64,000 nucleotides of DNA from Sesamum alatum (taxonomy: Eukaryota > Streptophyta > Magnoliopsida > Lamiales > Pedaliaceae): contig JACGWO010000003.1 in assembly GCA_034509735.1 (NCBI GenBank), positions 36,292,466 through 36,356,465 of the forward strand, written 5' to 3'. Shown in pieces: positions 36,443 to 47,105 of the stretch (position 1 is the stretch's first letter; every line of letters starts with the position of its first letter). Made by a program: the position numbers and the translations under genes. The notes under the pieces were generated by a model, which was not told where the DNA came from, did not search any database, and was given only the letters and a program-made list of their open reading frames with translations.

Positions 36443-38396
36443 ATGGCTGCTCCAAGAATAGCTCTCTTCATTGCTGCAACCACACTCCTCTTCGTCAACT
36501 CACACCGTACGTTACCATGCATGCTTACTCTGCCCCCCTCTCTCTGTGGTGGGGTGGGGGGGTATGGGATGTGTTCTTGAGTTTTGAGTTCTAGATTTGG
36601 AGTTGTGGTAGCAGTTAAACATTTAGTTAACGAGATTGTGTTTTGTATTTCTTTGTCGTCAAGCTCCAAGAATAGTGAGCCACAAACACACACAATTATG
36701 TGTTCCGGCATGCATGCTTGTTATGGCAGTCCATAGAAAAATTAAGAAAGAATGTCATTAGATTATTTCTAATTTTTTAAAGAAGAAATGTTTGAATTTG
36801 ACAGAGGTTGATGAACCAATTCAGTTCACATACTCTGGAGCAACAGGGCCTGACAAATGGGGAATCCTGAGCCCGAACTTCTCCATGTGTGGAAAGGGAA
36901 AGTCGCAATCTCCAATCAATATCTTGACAGGCAAAGTCGTTCTTAACAAGAACTTGAAGCCCTTGTTCAGATCATATGATACTGCAAATGTTACTCTTGT
37001 CAACAACAAGTTCAACGTTGGGGTTAGTTTCTTTCTTTCACCTCTCTCTGTAACTAAGAACGACTAGTCGATTATTTAGCGGAAAAGCCTATCTTTTGAT
37101 TGCAGTTAGATCCCATGTATCAATGCAAATTAATTATGTCATTCTTGAGTGTAATTGTTATTGCTGGTTATTGCCACTTTTTACCTCTGTTGAAGGGACC
37201 TTAAACAATATATCTCAGATATTCGAATTAGTAGGGACGTTTGGAAATTGGTGATCCGTTTGAATCAGTCACATCAAAATTGGATGTACGAGTGGGATTG
37301 ATCGACCTGTTTTAGACGATTTGTTGGGAAATGGGCCTTGTCGGGAATTGTGGTCGACATGATCCAAACACAAAACATGTCTGTCCCTCGCCCGTTTTGG
37401 CATGTTGTAGTTATTCTGGTGCTGGACTTGGACATCATTTACATACCATTTGTCTTGAATATTTCAGTAGAAGAATTGTCAGAAAGTTTAATTAGTCCCA
37501 AAGTCACTCACACGGATGCTGAGCGATGAACGTTGATGCAGGTGCGTTATCCTGATCATTCAGGCGGCCTGATCATAGATGACAAGATGTACACCTTGAA
37601 GCAAATGCACTGGCATGCTCCTTCTGAGCACAGAATCAATGGATTCCGGTATGCCTAATTCTCTCTTTTATACATGCAAATGTACTTATGTCTCTGGCCC
37701 TTCACACCAAATCATGTATATGGCAAACACAGTTATGCTGCAGAGCTCCATCTGGTGCACGTCTCTGACGATGGCAACGTTTCAGTAGTCGCAATTCTGT
37801 TCAAATACGGCCACCCCGATCCCCTTCTTGCCAAGGTGAACTTCAAAAGATTTTTCTAAAAAATTTACCGAACACTTTACAGCATTTCATAAGTCGTCAA
37901 TCATCTTATAAAGGAAGAAAGAAGAGAATGGAAAAAAGAGAAGTAACTCTTGAAATCCTTCACATTTTTGCAGATACAGAAGAAGCTGCAGGAACTTGCA
38001 TACGAGGTGAAACATCACGACGACGCCCCGATCAGCCTCGGGCCGTTCCACCCCACAGAAGTGAGGAAAAGAGTCCACAAGTATTACAGATATGTTGGCT
38101 CTTTTACCACACCTCCATGCTCACAAAATGTCATCTGGAACATTCTTGTCAAGGTACAAAAATTCCAACATGTTTGTAAGGAAATTAATTATACGCAGCT
38201 GATTGAATTTAAGGATCCAAACATGTGATTAATGTGTATTGGTGTACAGGTGAGATCAATATCCAGAGAACAAGTAGAGGCCCTCAGGGCTCCCCTGGAC
38301 TTGAGATGCAAGATCAACGCAAGGCCTTGTCAGCCAATGAATGGACGACATGTGGAGCTGTACGATGAGGACGCCCTTTCTCATGGTCATCAGTGA
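36443..38396 (+). CDS. Secreted alpha-type carbonic anhydrase
   Basis: Six exons join in phase to 272 codons: 36443-36506, 36805-37022, 37542-37648, 37733-37835, 37974-38153 and 38250-38396. The reaction expected of the family is hydration of CO2 to bicarbonate, in the secretory pathway or apoplast. Residues 1-20 ([17 protein letters not shown]) form a signal peptide. The three zinc ligands are present: His117 and His119 in [10 protein letters not shown], and His136 in ELHLVH. The substrate-site TTPPC is at 209-213, and Cys50 with Cys213 can form the family disulfide. SQSPINI at 55-61 is also conserved. Oddly, the NxGH position that carries the proton-shuttle His in active enzymes reads NNKF (Phe91). 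An in-frame ATG at 36425 would add six residues. Two extra Cys near the C-terminus ([10 protein letters not shown]) are typical of plant members. Confidence 0.93.
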
Positions 38397-38476
38397 TCAG
38401 TACCCCAAGAATTAGTGCCCCATTCTCAAAATTGTTCAACTCTTTTATTTTGCTTTATTTTTGTTTCTAAAGAAGA

Positions 38477-38482
38477 AATAAA
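38477..38482 (+). terminator. Poly(A) signal, carbonic anhydrase gene
   Basis: AATAAA about 80 bases after the stop codon, a suitable near-upstream element for 3' end formation. Confidence 0.5.
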
Positions 38483-38945
38483 AGTGTTAAGGCCACTGGG
38501 TTCATTGTCAGTCCCATACCATGTAGGGCTGGGGTCCTAGAATTGGCCATTAAGACAACCTTATATAGTATCTTGTTCCAGAGTCAAACATGATGGGACG
38601 GCATTTGGTGCAGGGTCAAGTGGGTTCCCTTCTGAATCTAGTTCGAATGAGATGGGTTTGGGTCTAAATAATTGGATTCAAATTTGGCAATGGATTTTAA
38701 ATTTCTATATTGGGTTGAATCTGGTGGAGGTTTGAATTTCTGCAAAATCGCCTAAAATAATATTTATAGATAATGTTAATTTAATGGCGTAATTGTATTT
38801 GCACTCTTTGACCTATAGTTTATTTACACAAATTATTTTTACCTTTTCAAAATTTGCACATACACCCATTACAACGTCAATACTATTTATACAAATCATA
38901 CATGTTTTTTGAAAAATTATACGTACACTCTTCAAAGATATCAAC
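38483..38945. other. 3' flank and partial MITE-like sequence
   Basis: After the carbonic anhydrase 3' end, the sequence from about 38785 (GGCGTAATTGTATTTGCACT ... ATTATACGTACACTC) resembles the left arm of the inverted-end elements at 8505 and 47525. The LINE at 38954 cuts in directly after it. Confidence 0.5.
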
Positions 38946-41900
38946 ATTATGAACGTTCGGGAGTGAGGTTTTGGACATTCGATTCAAGGCAGATTACAGC
39001 AGAAGATTGAGGAGTGTGGCATTCAACTTCTAGCTAAAAACAGAATGGGACCGAAGTGGGTTAAGCAGGAAATCCTTGATATTGAAAAAGAGTTACAGGT
39101 CATTCGCAAACAGACTATCACAACAGATTCAAAACAGGGGGAACAAGGTCTAAAACGGGAACTTGAGACACTACTACAGGCCGAAGAAATTCTTTGGAAA
39201 CAACGGGGGAAAGCACATTGGCTCAAGGTGGGTGATCGGAACACTCGTTTCTTTCACGCTCAAACGAATAAAATGTTCTGTAGAAACCAGATTAGGAGGA
39301 TTAAGAATTCGGAAGGAGTTTGGCTTGACACAGAGGACGACATTGAACATCATACCACTCAGTATTTCGGGAGGATTTTCAGTTCGGCCGAGCCCTCTTC
39401 CAACGACCTGGCCTGTGGAGTGGAAGCTTTGTCTTGCAAAGTCGATTTGGCTATGAATTCACACTTGCTAAAACCATACACTGCAGATGAAGTCACCGCT
39501 GCCATCTCTCATATGGCTCCACTCAAATCTCCCGGCCCTGACGGTATGCTTCCCATTTTTTCCCATAAGTTTTGGCATATCGTGAAACATGATGTTATTA
39601 ATTCTGTGCTCAATATTCTTAATGACCGAGTTCTTGATCCTAAGTTAAATGCTACCCAGATTGTCCTAATTCCGAAATGCAAAAACCCCGAGTTACTCAC
39701 TCATTTTCGTCCTATTAGCTTATGCAATGTGGTAATGAGAATTGCCACAAAGTGTATTGCAAATAGGCTGAAACCTTTGCTTGATTCCTTTATAGCGCCT
39801 ACTCAATCTGCTTTTGTGCCCGATAGATTAATTACAGATAATGTCCTCATTGCGTTCGAGGTCAATCACTTTCTTAAGAATAAAACCCAAGGCAAGCAGG
39901 GACATATGGCGCTTAAACTGAACATAAGCAAGGCGTATGACAAGGTCGAATGGAGTTTTCTCCGGCAGGTACTTCTTAAATTAGGATTTCATGAGCATTT
40001 TATTCAGCTTGTTCTCCTTTGTGTTTCCTCTGTGTCTTACTCTGTTAGGTTGAGTGGCAAATAATTTGGTCAATTATTCCAGAAAGAGGCCTCCGTCAAG
40101 GAGACCCCCTTTCTTCCTATTGTGTTTGGAAGCCCTTAGTTCATTGATATCTAAATCTGAAACACTTGGCCCTTTACATGGTATTCGTATATGTCGGGGT
40201 GCCCCAAGTATTTCCCATCTCTTATTTGCTGACGAAACACTTATCTGTTCCCAAGCTTCGCTTGAGGCCATGCATTGTATCAAATCTATTCTCCAGGTCT
40301 ACGGCAAAGCTTCTGGACAGGAAATCAACCTTCACAAATCAATTGTGGTCTTTAGCCGAAACACATTGGAGCTGTTGATGAAGGATATTGCCGAGGGCCT
40401 TGGAATTCAAGGGGCAGCTAAGCATGAGAAATACTTGGGATTACCCTCGGTGGTTGGTCGATCCAAAAAGGTTGTGTTTGACTCAATCCGGGACAAAATT
40501 TGGATCAAGGTGGGCTTGTGGACTGAGAAACAAATATCTCAAGCCGGGAAGGAGATCCTCATCAAAGCTGTTCTTCAAGCCATTCCAACTTATGCGATAG
40601 GAGTGTTCCGCCTTCCGAAAGACCTTATACGTGAGATTGAACGCATGATCGTCGGCTATTGGTGGAATTCGACAGAGAACCGGAAAATTCATTGGTTGCC
40701 ATGGCGTCAACTTACCTCCTCTAAGCTTCATGGCGGTCTTGGCTTACGGGACTTAAGGGCGTTCAACAGTGCTATGCTCGCAAAATAGTTTTGGCGTCTC
40801 CTCACCCAACCGACGTCACTGATCGCACGACTCTTTCAGGCTCGTTATTACCCGGAATTCGACATCCTTGACGCTGATTTGGGCTCGCACCCGTCCCTTA
40901 CATGGCACAGCATCTTCTCCACTAAGGACCTTATTCGCTCGGGCTTACAATGGAGAATTGGTGACTGACGACGTACTCGTATCTGGATAGATTCGTGGCT
41001 CCCATCTCCACCATATTTCCGCCCAAAATGGCGCCCGACCCTGTTCTGCCTCCTATAACGGTTAGTAATCTTATTGGTCCGACTCTCTGTGATTGGAATA
41101 CTCCTCTGGTTCAGTCTATCTTCACCCCCTCTGACTGTCAGGCCATCCTGTCTATCCCAATCAGCCGGCAGCCACTTCCTGATATGATCATCTGGCATCA
41201 CACAAAATCTGGAATCTTCTCGGTTAAATCTGCGTACCATCTAGCTATCTCCACTGCGCGCGTTACTCTTCCTAATTCATCCGCTGCTGACTCGGGGGTT
41301 TTATACAAAGGCTGGAAAGGTGTTTGGAATGCCGCAGTCCCGATTAAAATCAGAGTGTTCATCTGGCGCTTATGTACAGTCTCTCTTCCGCTTGGTGATA
41401 ATTTATCTTGCCGCCTTCTTGGTATCAACATTTTTTGCCCTCTCTGCCAAGCTCCCGACGAATCTGATCGCCACACTTTTCTCTTATGCCCTTTCAGCCG
41501 CATGGTCTGGGCACTTTCGCACCTACACTGGCTGATTGTTATGAATTGAACGTCGAACGCCCGCGACTGGATCTTCCATTCCCATGACCAGTTAGACAAG
41601 GACGAGTTTTGCTTCTTTCTGGTACTTTGTTGGTCCTTGTGGTGGTGTCGGAATAAAAAATGGGCTGAAAATGAGGTGGTTTCCCCAGAACAAACGATTT
41701 CCTTTGCCCGAAATTATTTCAGTGTTGCCAAGGCTTTCTTGATCCACACCACTCACTTCACACGACTCCTACTCACTCCTCATGGACTTTGCCCCCAGCT
41801 GGAACCATCAAACTTAATGTGGATACGGCTTCCTACATGAATGTGGGAGATTTTTCAACCGGTGTCGTTGCACGTGATCACCAGGGTGCCTGTCTGGCCT

Positions 41901-42305
41901 GGTCTGTTATCCGACTCCATCAAATCGCCTTGCTCCTGAGGTGGCTGAGGCATGGGCAGCACGTATCGCTATTCAGTTATCCCACAGTCGTAATCGGCAG
42001 CGGATTATAATCAAAACGGATTGCGCTAATGTACATTCCTATCTCACTTAATCTAGGCCTGCGTCTCCTGATTGCAGCTCCATTGTTCACGGTATTATGT
42101 CGCTTTCTTCCTTTTTCTCGTCCTGTTCATTTTCTTTAATTCGTAGAACTGCTAATACTTTGGCACATTCACTTGCCCACCATGCCCAAGGCAGTGCGGA
42201 TGGCTCTTCCACTTTACCTTCACATGCTTGTACTCACTTTCTGGCAGATTTGCCCAAGAGCTAATATATTCGACTTCCCTTTCAAAAAAAAAAAAAAATT
42301 ATGAA
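38946..42305 (+). mobile_element. 5'-truncated LINE (plant L1 type with RNase H)
   Basis: The element spans about 38954-42297 and ends in a run of A (42284-42297). It is bordered by an 8-bp direct repeat, ATTATGAA (38946-38953 and 42298-42305), which fits target-primed insertion. Coding remnants on the plus strand give, in order: the linker before RT (WLKVGDRNTRFFHAQTNKM), RT, the zinc-finger 'zf-RVT' region (FIWRLC...CPLCQAPDESDRHTFLLCP, about 41350-41510), and an RNase H-like end (KLNVDTASYMN, about 41810). The 5' endonuclease and ORF1 are missing, as usual for 5' truncation. Confidence 0.93.
39045..42250 (+). pseudogene. LINE reverse transcriptase remnant, inactive
   Basis: The first open part (39045-40064) carries the LINE RT fingers with SPGPDG, LIPK, FRPISLCN and QSAFVPDR. 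It breaks at 40064 by frameshift. A second part (from about 40060 to 40788) carries the palm end with HLLFADE and the KYLGLP region, and the rest is in several frames. Two catalytic positions look changed: motif A reads LNISKAYD where LDxSKAYD is usual, and motif C reads FADE where FADD is usual. With the frameshifts and stops (for example at 40786 and 40966) the gene cannot make a working enzyme. Confidence 0.9.
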
Positions 42306-42794
42306 AGATGGACAAAGTAATACATTCAACTTTCCCAACACTCTTCCAGCCGCGATACAAATTTTTCTTAATGAGGACACTTTTCTTATTGTTCGTTCGG
42401 CCATAATTCGTGCAATTGTGTAGGTCGTGTTGCCTCATTAACCCTAATATCTATATATATCTCATTAAAGACAAAAGGGTTTTGACTTATTACCTACTAG
42501 GAATCCTACAAGTCTAATACCAAAAGACAAAACGGTGAAAGCAATAGAATTAAGAGTCGGAATTATGAAAAAGAAGGAGTCAAATTGTGTGAACATTATT
42601 GAGGCATCATTTTCAGCAAAGAAGTTATGTTATGGTAAAGTTAACTCATAAGTCAACAAAATACTCCTAATTTCAATAAATGAATTATTAATCAAATATT
42701 TTCCACACTTGAAGTTCAACATGTCCAAGCAATCCATTTGCCTCAAATTGAACCCCTTACTTTGTTGACTGCACAACCAAAATCACTTTAATTA
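42306..42794. other. AT-rich spacer
   Basis: No gene, RNA or clear element was recognised between the LINE and the next MITE. Confidence 0.6.
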
Positions 42795-43329
42795 GGATAA
42801 ATTAAGACGAGTTTCATTAACATTTGTTATAATTATAAATACTTATCATTGAAAATTACCTATAGTTCTGACTTAACAGTTGTCTAACACTAGTTCAATC
42901 CATTATGTTTTTATTCAATTTTTGTGGTAAACTAATTAAACTGTCCTTGTGGACTAACCCCTGATTTAATGACCGTCTAACACTAGCCCAATCAGTTATG
43001 TTGTCATCCAATTTTTGTGGTGAACTAATTAAAGTGTCTTCATAATTTAACTTTTTTTTTATATAATTTTCTGAAACTTTTTATGGACTAAGTGAATAAG
43101 TTTTATTTTTTTAAAATTTTTCATCCACCTCATCCGGTTTTTCTATAATTTTTTAGTTCTTTTTTTTACTTTTTAAAAAAAGTACAGCAATGGTAAAAGT
43201 GACAATTTCATACCTTCAACCAAGAATTACATAATTTCATCAAGCATCAAGAAGTATTTATAATTTTTCAAATAACAAGGGGGTATTCGTAATATGTCAA
43301 ACTTCAGGAGAGCTCATTGTAGTTTACTC
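42795..43329. mobile_element. Mutator-type MITE, near-perfect 9-bp TSD
   Basis: It starts GGATAAATTAAGACGAG and ends in the inverse-like TGTAGTTTACTC. Sub-terminal parts (ATTATAAATACTT against its complement) match the element at 31995. The flanks CTTTAATTA (42786-42794) and GTTTAATTA (43330-43338) agree at 8 of 9 bases. Inside, a segment of about 75 bp (GTCTAACACTAG...CAATTTTTGTGGT) occurs twice at 42882-42940 and 42969-43025. Confidence 0.75.
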
Positions 43330-43339
43330 GTTTAATTAA

Positions 43340-43604
43340 GGGTAAATTGTATTGACACTGCCTGAAATTAAACCTAATTACACAAACATCTCCTACCTTT
43401 TATAAAATTATAGGTACATCCCTTGCGGGGTCGTGTTAGTGCACTCTACCCATAGTGCGTTTATGTAATATTTCGTTTGAATATGGGTGTACTTGTAATT
43501 ACAAGCATAACGTCAAGTGATATATTTATAATTTTCAAAAGGACATGAGGGTGTTTGGAATTAAACCCAAATCCAACCTCAAGGAGTATCGATGTAATTT
43601 ACCC
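43340..43604. mobile_element. MITE-like inverted-end element
   Basis: It begins GGGTAAATTGTATTGACACT and ends ATCGATGTAATTTACCC, inverted ends of the same general type as its neighbour, beside which it sits almost directly. The flanking bases match poorly, so the target duplication is unclear. Confidence 0.65.
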
Positions 43605-44757
43605 TTATAATTAATCACAACACTTCTGTTTGTTCTCTTATATGTGTATATATATTGAGTTTCGTGAATTTATTATAGTTGAAATTTAATTTACGGTCAG
43701 TAACTAACAGTAGCTTATAATTTATAATTAATTAATTAATATCTTACTAATAAATAATTAAAAAAAATTGTACTTGTATGGAATTTATCTCTAACTAAAG
43801 TCTATAGGCTGTAGAAGTATCTTTAAATTTCAGTATTCAGATGTGTACCAAAACACTCATAATCTAATAATTAGGCAATTAATGTCAATGTTTTACTGTG
43901 TTCTAAAATTCCAAAGGCTCCATCTTTTATTCCCTAAATATGCCTTTATTTTGTTTATTTATATATTTTTTTGTCTTTTCTGCCCCTATATGACTAATTT
44001 TATTGTAATTCACAGTTATACCCCTCATTGAGTATAATTAATTATTATAATGGACGAACATTTCAAAAAATTATTCACTGTAGCACGTGTCGAACACGAA
44101 CATGCCTTAAATATGTGTTGGACACGGTATCTATGTATTCAAAAATATAAAATAAAAAAAAGGACAAAGTACAGGCATGCCCAACTCGTTTTGGACATTT
44201 TAGAATTTCTTTTTAATTTTAAAAAGTTTTGATATGTCTTTTAAAAAAAAAATACTAAGTGAATTTTTCTTGTATTTTGCACATTTATCGAGTGTGTCGC
44301 GACTACTAGTTAATAGAAAGTTTTCGTAACTTCACTAAGTTTTTAAAAGTTATATAGTTGAAATTTTTATGAAGAAAAATATATTGATTTATTTTATATT
44401 TTACAACCAAACAATCATTTATAGGAAAAATATAAAATTTAAGAGAAAGCATTTCGCTGATATAAAGAAAAGGAAGACTGTATTTTTCCCACTTACAGGA
44501 GAAACTATGAGCAGTCGGATTTGCAATTTCACCCCCAAAAAAGAGTATATTTACATTATCACACACATCAAGCCACAATTATATACTAGCACACAAAGGA
44601 TAAAAATGGAAAATCGAAAAAGTAACTGTGAGAACCTGCCGTATTTTTCTACTTGGGACCAATGAAAATAAAAAGGGATATTCAACAAGCCACGTCACTC
44701 GACAACACCCTCCGCCGCCCGCTAACCACCATGTAAGACTTTCACGCGCCTCCGCCG
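43605..44757. other. AT-rich spacer
   Basis: Short AT-driven frames only. The right end (about 44650-44757) is the 3' flank of the minus-strand basic-protein gene. Confidence 0.6.
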
Positions 44758-45645
44758 TCAGCTCCAACTTACCGGACCCACCGACCCCGAAATTGCCTGA
44801 CTGAACTCATCACCGGTCCTCCGGCCCGATGCGAACCTCTTCACCCCTCCCAAACTAGGAGGCTCAGCCACCGTTTCACCACCAGCCGGAATTCCTCGCG
44901 CTTTAGGGCTGACTCTTTCCCGTTGTTGTTCAACCACCGCCGCCGCCTCCTCCAGTACCTCCACCGTCTTCCTGCTCCCCGACCGGGGGGGCTTCCTGTG
45001 ACTTTTCTTTGACCTGAACATGCTCATTACCTTAGAATAGAAACCACTCCTCTGCTTCTCACCACCGCTTCTCAAATTTTCCATCGGTTTTTCCTTCCTT
45101 TTCACCGAATTCGACCTGCGCCGGCCACGCTTCGACCGGACTCTCCCCATGCAAGAAACCTTGGGAGATCCAGGTTCCACCACCGGAACGGTCGACTTTC
45201 CCGCCGATCCGGACCGCTTAGGAAAAAGCCTTACATTGGCGGATTTACAGGTCCGCCGCTTGGAATCCACGAAAGTGGCTTTCTGGGTCTTGGGCAGCCC
45301 GATGATGGACGCCTTAGACTTCACGGAAAACCGCTGAGAATTGGAGTTAGAACTAGGGTTTACGCTCTGGCTCAAGTTCGCGGAGTTGGAGTTGCCTTTG
45401 GTGGAATCTTTCCGCTCGTAGAACGCGTTGCGGTCGAACCAATCGTACTCCGCATCCCTTGACAGCCAGAAAGACTCCGGAGGGAAGTCCGGCTCCACGT
45501 CGGCGTAATCGTCGCCGGGGATGACGTCATTTTTCGGTGCGTCGTCGTCAGCGCCGCCGTCTGCAAGCGTCTCGCAGGCGATCTTGCGGTCGTTGCCTCC
45601 GCCAGCACAGGCTGACACTAGGGTCTCAAGATCGACTTGAGGCAT
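44758..45645 (-). CDS. Plant-specific basic protein of unknown function
   Basis: A single exon of 295 codons. The frame stays open upstream, but only from ATG 45645 (MPQVDLETLVSACAG) does the sequence become GC-rich and protein-like. It is preceded by a pyrimidine-rich leader typical of plant 5' UTRs. The N-terminal third is acidic and ends with FPPESFWLSRDAEYDWFDRN (about residues 53-72), the most conserved-looking part. The remainder is strongly basic and Ser-rich (KASIIGLPKTQKATF, VRSKRGRRRSNSVKRKEK, YSKVMSMFRSKKSHRKPPRS), suggesting a nuclear or nucleic-acid-binding location. I know similar uncharacterised plant proteins by this FWLSRDAEYDWFDRN pattern but cannot give a function. No enzyme motif or membrane segment is visible. 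Confidence 0.8.
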   Translation of the reverse strand: MPQVDLETLVSACAGGGNDRKIACETLADGGADDDAPKNDVIPGDDYADVEPDFPPESFWLSRDAEYDWFDRNAFYERKDSTKGNSNSANLSQSVNPSSNSNSQRFSVKSKASIIGLPKTQKATFVDSKRRTCKSANVRLFPKRSGSAGKSTVPVVEPGSPKVSCMGRVRSKRGRRRSNSVKRKEKPMENLRSGGEKQRSGFYSKVMSMFRSKKSHRKPPRSGSRKTVEVLEEAAAVVEQQRERVSPKARGIPAGGETVAEPPSLGGVKRFASGRRTGDEFSQAISGSVGPVSWS

Positions 45646-46164
45646 TAAAGAAGAAAACAAAAGAGAAGAAATCAAAAGTCTTCTAGAGAGAGAATTGGAA
45701 GAAGTGAGAGAGAAAGAGGAAGACGAGGAGCTGGTGGAAAATGGTTGAATATAAACATGTAAAGTCTGCGGAATGAAAGGGAAAAAAAAAAGTAAATAAA
45801 TAAATATGTAAAACTTGTAACTATTAATTAAATTAAATATAATAAAAAAATTGGGCAATTTGTATTGAATAATATAGGTAGATTTTAGGAGGAGTTTGAA
45901 GGGTTGACCGATGATTTCTATTTTTTCTTTTTCATATATAAAATATGATAATACACACAACTTTTTCTAGAAAAAGTGAGAGGGAAAGAAGGTTCAAATT
46001 CTCATGTCAAAAGAATACAAAAAGGCAAAAAGTTAATTAAAAGATAAGAATGTCATGAATTACTTTCTTGAATATGTAATAATAATATAATTATATAATT
46101 TTTCTTTCTTCATTTGAGGTTATATCATTGGTCATAAATAAGACCGTTCGACAAAATTGTCAAA
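45646..46164. other. Promoter side of the basic-protein gene
   Basis: A purine-rich stretch at 45650-45740 on the plus strand is the pyrimidine-rich 5' leader of the minus-strand gene. Beyond it lies AT-rich spacer without a clear TATA box. Confidence 0.5.
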
Positions 46165-47105
46165 TCAGCATCGGTTGATGAGTTAATTGTAAATTTGGTC
46201 TTATGGTGTAGGATATTTTACATAATTAGTTTCATACATTTTTCATAATAGTTAATTTTATTTCCGTAATTTAATGGTAGTGTACATAAAATATATTATT
46301 ATTAATTTTGTCACGTAAAATATGGTTGTTAAGTCTCTATTAAATTATAATTTTAGTCCCGCAGTATAAAGAGTTTAACAATATTAGTTTCATGCTCTCT
46401 AAAATAAATAACAGTAATTCCATAACTTAAAAATTTAAAATAGTCATGTGCAAAAAGCATTACGCAGTTAAGGTTTAGATGGAAACTGAAAAGCCACGTG
46501 CAAGCCGTGAACTCAAACAAGAATGAAGAAAAAATATAGGAAAATATTTTTGGAGGAAAGTTACCTGATAACTCACAATTATCTGAGTCAATAGGTAAAC
46601 AATTATTCTTTATTTATAAATATTCTCAACACATAAAACATGCAAAAAATAATGGGTATTACTTTGTGTTGTTGATAATCTTTTTGCTTCCTGTACTTTT
46701 TGGAATTGTTGCTTTGATGACATAAAAGAGTTGTGTGTTAACATATGAATTATACACTTGTACTGTGGGATATTTTATGTACTTGTTTTCATTTATTGTG
46801 ATATTATTTTGAGTTTATATGAGTATTTTTGACTATTTCGGAAACAATGGATTATTATTGCAAAATTCCTTATAGTGTCGAACTAAAATTGCAATTTAAC
46901 AGTGAACCAATATTTAACTAATTTGACTTATAGCCACATGTGTAGTACATGACATCATTAAAAATTTGACATTAGGATATTTTTTGAATACTACCACTAA
47001 TTTACGAGACTAAAATCAGTTAATATAAAAAGTATGAGACTGATTCTACAAAACATCTTATATTACGGGATTAAAATTACAATTAATTCATCGGTCAATC
47101 GATTC
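46165..47105. mobile_element. Inverted-end element, about 0.94 kb
   Basis: The left end (CATCGGTTGATGAGTTAATT ... AGGATATTTTACATAATTAG) matches the inverted right end (CATCTTATATTACGGGATTA ... AATTAATTCATCGGTCAATC) imperfectly over about 100 bp. There is no coding sequence inside. It is larger than the other MITE-like copies and could be nested or composite, since a TTATACACTTGTACTGTGGG segment near 46749 resembles an inner end. Confidence 0.6.
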
